21,514 bases of DNA, taken from contig CAVFFZ010000022.1 of assembly GCA_963621995.1 (NCBI GenBank), forward strand, positions 1 through 21,514. The letters run 5' to 3'. The notes under the pieces were generated by a model that was not told where the DNA came from, searched no databases, and saw only the letters and a program-made list of their open reading frames with translations. This document shows, piece by piece, positions 15,086 to 21,228 of this stretch. Position 1 is the stretch's first letter; each line of letters starts with the position of its first letter. The stretch comes from UMGS1663 sp963621995 (GTDB lineage Bacteria; Bacillota; Clostridia; TANB77; CAG-508). The translations under genes were made by a program, and so were the position numbers.

Positions 15086-17320
15086 TTAAAATTTTTCATG
15101 TATTGTTCTGTGAATTACATCTAATTGTTGTTCTCTTGTTAATTTAATGAAGTTTACTGCATATCCAGATACACGAATTGTAAGTTGTGGGTATTTTTCA
15201 GGATGTTCCATTGCATCTTCTAGTAATGCTCTATCAAATACGTTAACATTAATGTGGTGACCTGTTTGTTTAAAATATCCATCAAGTAAACTTACTAAGT
15301 TATTTACTTGTGTATCTAATTCTTTTCCTAAAGTTCCCGGTGTAATAGAGAATGTATATGAAATACCATCTTCTGAATATTCATAAGGTAATTTTGCAAT
15401 AGTGTTCATAACTGCTACTGCACCATTTGTATCTCTACCATGTAATGGGTTTGCACCTGGACCAAAAGGTTCTCCAGCACGTCTTCCATCTGGAGTATTT
15501 CCTGTTGCTTTTCCATATACTACGTTTGATGTAATAGTTAAAATAGATAATGTATGTTTTGAATTTCTATAAGTATGATATTTTTGTAATTTTCCTAAGA
15601 AAGTTTTTACTATATCTACAGCAATGCTATCTACTCTGTCATCATCATTTCCGTATTTAGGAAAGTCTCCTTCAACTTCATAATCTACAGCTAGTCCAGT
15701 TTTATCTCTTAAAACTTTTACTTTTGCATATTTAATAGCAGATAAAGAATCAGCAACTACTGAAAGTCCTGCAATTCCACATGCCATAGTTCTTAAAATT
15801 TCTTTATCATGTAAAGCCATTTCTAATGCTTCATATGAATATTTGTCATGCATATAATGAATAGCATTTAATGCTTTAATGTATATTTTTGCGACATAGT
15901 CCATCATAACATCAAATTTTTCCATAACTTCATCATAATTTAAATATTCAGAAGTAATTGGTTCATATTTAGGAGCAACTTGTTTTCCTGTTTTTTCATC
16001 TCTACCACCATTAATAGCATAAAGAAGAGTTTTAGCTAAGTTTGCTCTAGCACCAAAGAATTGCATTTGTTTACCAATTTTCATTGCAGACACGCAACAT
16101 GCAATACCATAGTCATCTCCTAATGTTACTCTCATTAAATCATCATTTTCATATTGAATAGAAGATGTTTTTACTGAAATTTTAGCAGTATATTTTTTGA
16201 AGTTTTCTGGCAATCTTTCAGACCATAAAACTGTTAAATTTGGTTCTGGGGCAGGACCTAAGTTTGTTAATGTGTGTAAAACTCTGAAAGAGTTTTTTGT
16301 AACTAAAGTTCTACCATCAACACCCATACCACCAACACTTTCAGTTACCCAAACAGGGTCTCCACTAAATAGTTCGTTATATTCTGGTGCACGTAAGAAA
16401 CGAATCATACGTAATTTCATAATAAAATGATCCATTAATTCTTGAGCTTTTTCTTCAGTTAAGCTTCCATTTTCTAAATCTCTTTGAATATAGATATCTA
16501 AGAAAGTAGAAGTTCTACCTAAACTCATAGCAGCGCCGTTTTGATCTTTAGTTGCAGCTAAATATCCAAAGTATAGCCATTGAATTGCTTCTTTAGCATT
16601 TGAAGCTGGAACTGAAATATCAAATCCATATTTTGCAGCCATTTTCTTTAAATCTTCTAGAGCTTTTATTTGGTCATGAATTTCTTCACGTTCACGAATA
16701 ATGTCTTCTGTAAATTCATCTACATCTAATATTTCTAATTCATGTTTTTTTTCTTCAATTAGAACATCTACACCATAAAGTGCAACACGTCTATAATCAC
16801 CTATAATTCTTCCACGTCCATATCCATCTGGAAGACCAGTAATTAAATGTGAGCTTCTTGCAGCTCTAATATCTGGGGTGTATACACTAAATACACCATC
16901 ATTGTGAGTTCTTCTTAAATTATTGTAGATGTAGTCTGTTTCTTCGTCTACTTTGTAACCATAAGCTTCACAAGATTTTTCTACTATTTTGATACCACCA
17001 GCTGGCATAATAGCTCTTTTTAAAGGTGCATCTGTTTGAAGACCTACAATTTGTTCTAATTCTTTATTTATATAACCTGCATCATATGCATTTACTGCAG
17101 ATGGAGTTTTTGTATCTACATCAAGTACTCCATTTTCTCTTTCCTTTTTATAAAGTTCTAAAACTTCATCCCATAATTTTTTAGTTCTTTCTGTTGGTTC
17201 TTTTAAGAAAGAATCATCTCCATCATATGGAGTATAGTTTGCTTGAATGAACCCTCTTACGTCAATTTCTTTTGTCCATTCTCCAAGAATATTAAATCCT
17301 TCCCATTGCTTAAATTTCAT
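15086..17320 (-). CDS. pflB: Formate acetyltransferase (pyruvate formate-lyase)
   Basis: Glycyl-radical enzyme converting pyruvate and CoA to acetyl-CoA and formate in anaerobic fermentation. The catalytic cysteine pair is C408-C409 in GIACCVSAM and the radical glycine is G719 in RVSGYAV near the C-terminus. The 744-residue length is standard, and TIRVSGYAVNFIKLTREQQ is the classical end. The start has AAGGAGG on the minus strand about ten bases upstream. Its activase follows downstream. The promoter carries an inverted repeat over the -35 box that may be a control site. Sequence identity with PFL rather than other glycyl-radical enzymes is supported by the paired cysteines. Confidence 0.98.
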   Translation of the reverse strand: MKFKQWEGFNILGEWTKEIDVRGFIQANYTPYDGDDSFLKEPTERTKKLWDEVLELYKKERENGVLDVDTKTPSAVNAYDAGYINKELEQIVGLQTDAPLKRAIMPAGGIKIVEKSCEAYGYKVDEETDYIYNNLRRTHNDGVFSVYTPDIRAARSSHLITGLPDGYGRGRIIGDYRRVALYGVDVLIEEKKHELEILDVDEFTEDIIREREEIHDQIKALEDLKKMAAKYGFDISVPASNAKEAIQWLYFGYLAATKDQNGAAMSLGRTSTFLDIYIQRDLENGSLTEEKAQELMDHFIMKLRMIRFLRAPEYNELFSGDPVWVTESVGGMGVDGRTLVTKNSFRVLHTLTNLGPAPEPNLTVLWSERLPENFKKYTAKISVKTSSIQYENDDLMRVTLGDDYGIACCVSAMKIGKQMQFFGARANLAKTLLYAINGGRDEKTGKQVAPKYEPITSEYLNYDEVMEKFDVMMDYVAKIYIKALNAIHYMHDKYSYEALEMALHDKEILRTMACGIAGLSVVADSLSAIKYAKVKVLRDKTGLAVDYEVEGDFPKYGNDDDRVDSIAVDIVKTFLGKLQKYHTYRNSKHTLSILTITSNVVYGKATGNTPDGRRAGEPFGPGANPLHGRDTNGAVAVMNTIAKLPYEYSEDGISYTFSITPGTLGKELDTQVNNLVSLLDGYFKQTGHHINVNVFDRALLEDAMEHPEKYPQLTIRVSGYAVNFIKLTREQQLDVIHRTIHEKF

Positions 17321-17361
17321 AAATAAATCCTCCTTATTTTATTAGTAATTTATACATTTTT

Positions 17362-17390
17362 ATAGTAACATAGTATGAGACTTTTTTCAA
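17362..17390 (-). promoter_or_regulatory. Promoter of pflB
   Basis: On the minus strand TTGAAA (17390-17385), a 17-base spacer, then TACTAT (17367-17362) preceded by TGT, giving an extended -10. It lies about 45 bases upstream of the pflB start. Confidence 0.6.
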
Positions 17391-17418
17391 GAATTTTTTA
17401 GTGAAAATTTCTTGAAAA
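17384..17418. repeat. Inverted repeat overlapping the pflB -35 box
   Basis: TTTTCAAGAA (17384-17393) is mirrored by TTCTTGAAAA (17409-17418), with four further pairs inside after one mismatch. The left arm contains the -35 hexamer, so a protein binding here would affect pflB initiation. It does not match the Rex consensus (TTGTTAA...TTAACAA), and the regulator is unknown. Confidence 0.5.
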
Positions 17419-17513
17419 TATTGCTTTATAAACAATAATAAATTTATACTATTTAATAAATTAGAAAATACAATAATAAATTTTTATAAAGGTATAAAAT
17501 GCTGGAACTCAGT

Positions 17514-17558
17514 AAACCGAAAATGCACAGGATATGATTCCCGTGCATTTTCGGTTTT
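17514..17558. terminator. 15-base-pair terminator-like hairpin
   Basis: AAACCGAAAATGCAC (17514-17528) pairs without mismatch with GTGCATTTTCGGTTT (17543-17557), around a 14-base loop. T-runs flank both sides (TTTT on +, TTT on -). It lies 12 bases after the XRE gene on the minus strand and probably ends it. On the + strand a TATAAAAT box at 17493-17500 lies just upstream, so it could also end a very short + strand RNA. Confidence 0.7.
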
Positions 17559-17569
17559 AATAATAAAAA

Positions 17570-17896
17570 TTAATTATCTTCTAATATAACTTTTAATATA
17601 TTATAAATTAATTTTTGTTGTTTAGGTGTGCATTTTCTTAATAGATTATTAAATTCATTATTTAAATACTTTTCGGAATTATTGGAAACGCCATTTAAAA
17701 TTTCACCTTCAGTAACCTCTAAAATATTACATATTTGAGAAAGTCTTTCTAAATTAATATGTATTTTTCCAGTTTCAACTTTGCTTAAGTATGCAATAGA
17801 AACATCCATATATTCTACTAATTTTTCCTGTGTTAATCCTTTTTTCTTTCTAGCCTCTTTAATACGTTTCCCTATAATACTAAAATCTACCGCCAT
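17570..17896 (-). CDS. XRE-family transcriptional regulator, copy 1
   Basis: Small DNA-binding repressor-type protein of 108 residues. The N-terminal Cro/C1-type helix-turn-helix covers about residues 8-63 (IGKRIKEARKKKGLTQEKLV, then VSIAYLSKVETG). The C-terminal 35 residues form a short conserved tail (YLNNEFNNLLRKC...QKLIYNILKVI). The frame is open from a GTG at 17905, but AAAGGGTG at 17910-17903 fits the ATG at 17896, which also gives the same length and MAVD start as its paralog. About 62% identical by hand alignment to the gene at 18163-18489; tandem duplicates of this type are common in mobile elements and prophage immunity regions. Target genes are unknown. Confidence 0.92.
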   Translation of the reverse strand: MAVDFSIIGKRIKEARKKKGLTQEKLVEYMDVSIAYLSKVETGKIHINLERLSQICNILEVTEGEILNGVSNNSEKYLNNEFNNLLRKCTPKQQKLIYNILKVILEDN

Positions 17897-17927
17897 AAAA
17901 ATCACCCTTTCTGAATTAGAAGATAAG

Positions 17928-17984
17928 TAACGAAAAATGAAATTTATAATTGCTTATATAATATGAAAATTAATAATTTCGTTA
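17928..17984. promoter_or_regulatory. Candidate operator upstream of XRE copy 1
   Basis: Perfect inverted repeat TAACGAAA (17928-17935) and TTTCGTTA (17977-17984), 41 bases apart, bracketing the AT-rich upstream region of XRE copy 1 where its promoter must lie (TATTAT/TATATAA-like sequence on the minus strand). Such paired half-sites suit autoregulation by a dimeric repressor. The binding is inference. Confidence 0.4.
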
Positions 17985-18069
17985 TTTTATAAAAAAATAG
18001 CATAAATAAGGTAATTTTTACAGATAACTATATATCAAATTGGAGAAATAATTCAAATTCTAAATAAAC

Positions 18070-18156
18070 AAAAAGAATCTTTAAATTATAATGAATGTTT
18101 ATTAGTAGAATTTTTTACCTAATAATTAAGTTCACTTAAAAATAAAGATTCTTTTT
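18070..18156 (-). terminator. Terminator-like inverted repeat after XRE copy 2
   Basis: AAAAAGAATCTTTA (18070-18083) and TAAAGATTCTTTTT (18143-18156) are perfect complements, 59 bases apart. A second inverted repeat TTAAGT-TC-ACTTAA (18126-18139) lies inside. It begins seven bases beyond the stop of XRE copy 2 and could end that transcript; the large loop is unusual for a terminator. The intervening sequence has no gene I can support. Confidence 0.4.
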
Positions 18157-18162
18157 ACTTTT

Positions 18163-18489
18163 TTATTTATTTTCAGCAATTACTCTAGCTATATCATATA
18201 TTAATTTTTGTTTTTGTGCAGAACAGTTTTTTAGTAAATCAGCAAATTCTGAGTTTAAATATTTTGTAGATTTACTTGAAGTTCCATTCAAAATATCACC
18301 TTCAGTAACTTCTAAAATTTGACAAATTTGACTTAATCTTTTTAAGTTAATTTGTGAACTACCTCTTTCTATTCTACTTAAGAAAGCAATAGAAACATCA
18401 ATTTTTTCTGCCAACTGTTCTTGTGTTAAATGCTTATCTTTCCTAGCTTTTTTTAATCTTTCACCAATAACTGTATAATCTACTGCCAT
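18163..18489 (-). CDS. XRE-family transcriptional regulator, copy 2
   Basis: Paralog of copy 1, also 108 residues and beginning MAVD. The helix-turn-helix region is at about residues 8-63 (IGERLKKARKDKHLTQEQLA, then VSIAFLSRIERG), with the shared tail LNSEFADLLKNC...QKLIYDIARVI. The most different part is the recognition-helix neighbourhood and the SSQ/KIH segment after it, which suggests the two copies read different operators. The ribosome site is AGGAG on the minus strand. An inverted repeat GTTTAC (18563-18568)/GTAAAC (18581-18586) lies upstream and may be its operator. Confidence 0.93.
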   Translation of the reverse strand: MAVDYTVIGERLKKARKDKHLTQEQLAEKIDVSIAFLSRIERGSSQINLKRLSQICQILEVTEGDILNGTSSKSTKYLNSEFADLLKNCSAQKQKLIYDIARVIAENK

Positions 18490-18860
18490 AAATATACTCC
18501 TTTCTAAAATGAATTTAATCGTAAAGATTTATCTATTTGGACTATAGCATTTATAAGGTTAGGTTTACAGAAACTAAAAGGTAAACATAAACTATATAAT
18601 TTTTAGCAGTAGATATTTTTCCAAAAAAATAAAAATATACAAAGAAAGTTTGTCCTTTAAATTTATGTAATTTAGTAACAACAGTTATATATGAAGTCTT
18701 GAAACATAAAAATTTTGAAAACTTAAAAGAAACAAGAGAATACTCTAATAAATAAATTATTTCTAAAATAGGAGAAAATATACAATAGATAAGTTAAAAA
18801 ATTTTTTCATACGTTCTAATATAATCTCTATATGAATACACTTAAACAAAAGTATTCAAT
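18490..18860. other. Divergent intergenic region between XRE copy 2 and the SpoIIID-like gene
   Basis: About 370 AT-rich bases with no supportable gene on either strand. It must hold the divergent promoters. Visible elements: the inverted repeat GTTTAC (18563-18568)/GTAAAC (18581-18586) on the XRE side; an exact TATAAT (18820-18825) upstream of the SpoIIID-like gene without a convincing -35; and a hairpin TGAATAC (18833-18839)/GTATTCA (18852-18858) that ends five bases before that gene's ribosome site and could affect its translation. Confidence 0.5.
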
Positions 18861-18875
18861 ATGGAGGTTTTCTTT

Positions 18876-19115
18876 ATGAAAGGTTACTCAATTGAAGAGC
18901 GTGCAATGGAATTAGCACATTATATTATAGATTCAAAAGACACAGTAAGAGGTGCTGCAAAAAAATTTGGAGTCAGTAAATCAACAGTACACAAAGATGT
19001 AACACTCCAGAACGGTAAAAAAATAGAACAAGTCATTCCTGAAAGTATTGAAATTAAAAGAGTTTTCCTGGCAGAGAGAAATCCTGTTGTGAAATTGGGA
19101 TTGATAATTAAATAA
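18876..19115 (+). CDS. SpoIIID-like helix-turn-helix protein with aberrant C-terminal half
   Basis: The first 45 residues match SpoIIID, the mother-cell sporulation regulator: SIEERAMELAHYIIDSKDTV, then GAAKKFGVSKSTVHKDVT, including the complete helix-turn-helix. After VHKDVT the family normally continues TERLP(K/E)IN..., an amphipathic stretch, then ERHIRGG.ATK.KY; here it reads LQNGKKIEQVIPESIEIKRV and ends without the RGG/ATK segment. Out of frame, the bases GAACGG right after the break spell ER, and KKIEQVIPES... returns in frame, which suggests two compensating indels. The 79 residues are near normal length. GGAGG (18863-18867) lies eight bases before ATG 18876; an ATG at 18861 overlaps that site and is rejected. 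Its place beside mob genes suggests an element-borne regulator and not the host spoIIID. Confidence 0.8.
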   Translation: MKGYSIEERAMELAHYIIDSKDTVRGAAKKFGVSKSTVHKDVTLQNGKKIEQVIPESIEIKRVFLAERNPVVKLGLIIK

Positions 19116-19167
19116 ATAAGAAATTTTGTGTCTATTCTTTTGAGTAGGCATAATTTATTACCTTGCA

Positions 19168-19191
19168 GTTTTATTTTGCTTAAAATAAAAC
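19168..19191. repeat. Perfect 10-base-pair inverted repeat
   Basis: GTTTTATTTT (19168-19177) and AAAATAAAAC (19182-19191) flank the loop GCTT, 53 bases after the SpoIIID-like gene. No T-tract follows, so it is not a clear terminator. It may be a protein site or a processing hairpin. Confidence 0.55.
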
Positions 19192-19222
19192 GTGAGGGCA
19201 AAGAAAATTAAATATTTAATAG

Positions 19223-19264
19223 AAAAGATATTTGTAATTAAAAAAATTACAGGTGTCTTTTTTT
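19223..19264 (+). terminator. Terminator after the SpoIIID-like gene
   Basis: Two-tier stem: TGTAATT (19233-19239) with AATTACA (19245-19251) around loop AAAAA, then past a TT/GG internal loop AAAAGATA (19223-19230) with TGTCTTTT (19254-19261), using one G-U pair. Seven T residues run from 19258 to 19264. Confidence 0.7.
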
Positions 19265-19300
19265 ATGCAAGAGATAATGCCTCAAACTCTTAAAAAGTGA

Positions 19301-19609
19301 TAGGTGTAATGAGCCGATGCTATAAAGTTTATTCGTATAAATGCTAACAGTCTATTAGTATGAAGTGCGTGAGTGAGATTTTAGAACACAAACTCACAAT
19401 AATAAAAGAGTATTCGGTGGCAAAACTTGGCTGAGGATTTATAATTGCAAAAAGTTTGGACAAGTATGAACAAAGATGCTTATTAGTATCAGCAATTATA
19501 GTAGCGATGCTACTTACTAGACTACCTATGAAACGAGGCGAACAACCGACGGTTTCTGTTTATATAGGTGTAATAATTCAATTTTTTAAATAAGGGATTA
19601 TTACGCCTA
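19301..19609 (+). ncRNA. Candidate structured non-coding RNA
   Basis: About 310 bases of higher G+C than the surroundings, with no supportable gene. Stems visible: ATGCTAA (19341-19347)/TTAGTAT (19355-19361); GTGAGT (19369-19374)/ACTCAC (19392-19397); GATGCT (19475-19480)/AGTATC (19485-19490), loop TATT; AGTAGC (19500-19505)/GCTACT (19509-19514), loop GAT; CCTAT+GAAAC (19525-19534)/GTTTC (19552-19556)...ATAGG (19564-19568); TAGGTGTAATAAT (19565-19577)/ATTATTACGCCTA (19597-19609). The first hairpin's loop contains AGTCTA, complementary to TAGACT at 19518-19523 (possible pseudoknot). TAGGTGTAAT also occurs at 19301-19310 and could pair with 19600-19609 to enclose everything. All three non-Watson-Crick pairs are G-U only on the + strand. 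One frame is open from about 19435 to 19592 without a good start; a protein is less likely. No Rfam family is recognised. Confidence 0.45.
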
Positions 19610-19614
19610 ATTCA

Positions 19615-19665
19615 CTTTAGCTCACTTCCTCTGGTTTCTACTTGATAGTTGCTAAAGCGAGTGAG
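19615..19665 (+). repeat. Crossing inverted repeats (possible pseudoknot)
   Basis: CTTTAGC (19615-19621) complements GCTAAAG (19651-19657), and CTCACT (19621-19626) complements AGTGAG (19660-19665). The order 1-2-1'-2' is that of an H-type pseudoknot, or of two alternative hairpins. It links the structured region to the hairpin array at the oriT. Confidence 0.4.
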
Positions 19666-19839
19666 TCAAAAAATTTATTTTTTGGCTCAATTAAATAAAA
19701 ATTGCAGTTAGCAAATTTTTATTTAAGAACCTAAAAAATACTTTAGTTTTTTTAGGTTTGGGGTGTGGGGGTGCCCCTGCCACACTAACACTTTTTGAAG
19801 CAGTAAGCCAAAAAAAGTGTTGTAGTGTGTTTACAACAC
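19662..19839 (+). other. Predicted origin of transfer (oriT) with six back-to-back hairpins
   Basis: Six hairpins follow one another with 0-4 base gaps: TGAGTCAAAAAA/TTTTTTGGCTCA (19662-19689); TTAAATAAAAATT/AATTTTTATTTAA (19691-19726); AACCTAAAAAA/TTTTTTAGGTT (19728-19758); GTGTG/CACAC with an inner GGG/CCC (19763-19785); AACACTTTTT/AAAAAGTGTT (19787-19821); GTGTTGTA/TACAACAC (19817-19839). The last two share bases, so they exclude each other; the fifth can also extend by CACACT/AGTGTG (19781-19786 with 19824-19829). Alternative overlapping hairpins at the nick are typical of MobV-family oriTs such as that of pMV158. The region ends 65 bases before the MobV relaxase gene. Confidence 0.75.
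19817..19839 (+). other. Predicted nick-site hairpin
   Basis: The perfect stem GTGTTGTA (19817-19824)/TACAACAC (19832-19839) has the loop GTGTGTT. Bases 19823-19829 read TAGTGTG followed by TTT. In pMV158 the MobV relaxase MobM cuts TAGTGTG/TTA in the loop of an equivalent hairpin, so the nick here is predicted between 19829 and 19830. The match is from memory of the published site; cleavage is not shown. Confidence 0.7.
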
Positions 19840-19904
19840 AATTGAAATTATAGCAGGAAAATAAAATTTATTTGTGTTACTGAGTACGAGCAAGGAGGTT
19901 TTAT

Positions 19905-21152
19905 ATGAGTTATGCGATAATTAGAAATGCAAAATATAAAAGGGAAAATTTGAAGGCAGTATATCGCCATAATGAAAGAAAGAATAAAAATTATTCAAAT
20001 AAAGATATAGATAAAACAAAATCATATTTAAATTATGCCTTAAAAGAACCTGAATTTAATTATGAAAAACAATTTGATAAAATAAGAGAAAAATACGATT
20101 TGAAAGGTCAAATAAAAACAGTAAGTAATATTGTATGTGAATATGTAATAACATCGGATAATGATTTCTTTAAAAGAATAGGAGAAAAAGAGACAAAGAG
20201 ATATTTTGAAGTAGCATATCAATTTGTTTGTGAATATAAAAATTTAGGAGAACAATATATTTTATCTGCAAAAGTGCATTATGATGAAAGATCTCCTCAT
20301 ATGCACTTACTTTTTTTGCCTGTAGTTCATACAACAGATAAAAAAGGCAATAATATAGATAAACTTGCTTGTAGTGAATTTTGGAAAGCTAAAGATAGTT
20401 ATAGACAATTACAAAATGCTTTTTTTGAATATATGGTATCAAATGGATTTTATTTAAAAAGAGGATTACCAAAAGAAGAAACTAATAGAGAACACTATAC
20501 AGTAAAGGAATATAAAAACATAACTAATTTTGAAAAAACAAAAGAGACTTTAAAAAGTATAAAGTTAGAATTACCAGAAGTTCCAGATTTAAAAGATATA
20601 AAAAAGGTTATGATAGGAAGAGATGAAAAAATTTTAAATGATATCATAAAACCTAAAGATAAACTTATTGAAGAATTGTATCAAGATAATGTAACATTGC
20701 ATAAAGAATTATCAAAACAAGCTAAAACTATTGAAGAAGCAGAAAAATATCAAAATGAAAGAGATAAAATAATTGCTGATAACAAAGAACTAAACAATAC
20801 AGTTAAGATTTTAGAAAAAGAATATAAGAAAAAGAGTGATACGCTTGATGTAAGATTCAATAATAGAAAAGAAGAGATTGAAAAAGAATTTGAATATAAA
20901 ACATATGATATAGAAAATCAATATAAAAGTAAAATTCGTAAATTAGAAAAAGAGAATAACTATTTGAATAAAATAATAAATAAATTCTGGAAAACTCTTG
21001 ATAAATTTATACATTGGATTTGTAGAAAATTTGATAATGCTGAAGAGGATAATTTGATTAGAGATTTTCAAAAGGAAACACATACTTTTATAGATCCAGA
21101 AAAACAGATAAAACACGAAGAAAGAGAAAGAAAATGGGATTTGGAAATGTAA
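19905..21152 (+). CDS. MobV-family relaxase (Mob/Pre)
   Basis: Conjugative DNA relaxase that nicks the oriT, stays on the 5' end and leads the strand into the recipient. The N-terminal catalytic domain (residues 1 to about 210) opens MSYAIIRNAKYKRENLKAVYRHNERK and holds the metal-binding HxDExxPHxH motif, H125-Y-D-E-R-S-P-H132-M-H134, diagnostic of the MobV/Pre family. H25-type residues near the N-terminus in YRHNER are candidates for the nucleophile, as proposed for MobM. The C-terminal part, about 240-355, is a charged coiled coil usual for dimerisation or membrane contact, ending near residue 415. Length is normal (about 400-500). AAGGAGG lies upstream of the ATG. It probably acts on the oriT immediately upstream. 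Confidence 0.95.
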   Translation: MSYAIIRNAKYKRENLKAVYRHNERKNKNYSNKDIDKTKSYLNYALKEPEFNYEKQFDKIREKYDLKGQIKTVSNIVCEYVITSDNDFFKRIGEKETKRYFEVAYQFVCEYKNLGEQYILSAKVHYDERSPHMHLLFLPVVHTTDKKGNNIDKLACSEFWKAKDSYRQLQNAFFEYMVSNGFYLKRGLPKEETNREHYTVKEYKNITNFEKTKETLKSIKLELPEVPDLKDIKKVMIGRDEKILNDIIKPKDKLIEELYQDNVTLHKELSKQAKTIEEAEKYQNERDKIIADNKELNNTVKILEKEYKKKSDTLDVRFNNRKEEIEKEFEYKTYDIENQYKSKIRKLEKENNYLNKIINKFWKTLDKFIHWICRKFDNAEEDNLIRDFQKETHTFIDPEKQIKHEERERKWDLEM

Positions 21153-21161
21153 GAAAAAATA

Positions 21162-21190
21162 TTGCAAAAAAAAATCAAATATGCGATAAT
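21162..21190 (+). promoter_or_regulatory. Promoter for the gene after mobV
   Basis: TTGCAA (21162-21167), 17 bases, GATAAT (21185-21190) preceded by TGC, an extended -10. It starts ten bases after the mobV stop, so the downstream gene need not depend on mobV transcription. Confidence 0.55.
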
Positions 21191-21228
21191 AAAATAGAAA
21201 TATTGTATAATAAAAAGGATTCTTATTA

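Noticed and set aside
17384..17418. Rex (redox) operator at the pflB promoter
   Set aside because: The palindrome sequence TTTTCAAGAA/TTCTTGAAAA does not fit the Rex consensus; kept only as an unassigned inverted repeat.
18022..18122. Open stretch reading QIGEIIQILNKQKESLNYNE on the + strand between the XRE genes
   Set aside because: No start codon or ribosome site, a stop just upstream, and it overlaps an inverted repeat. At most a decayed remnant.
19500..19592. Short frame with ATG at about 19507 (MLLTRLPMKRGEQPTVSVYI...)
   Set aside because: No ribosome site, and it overlaps several strong stems. Explained better as part of the structured region, although its open frame is noted there.
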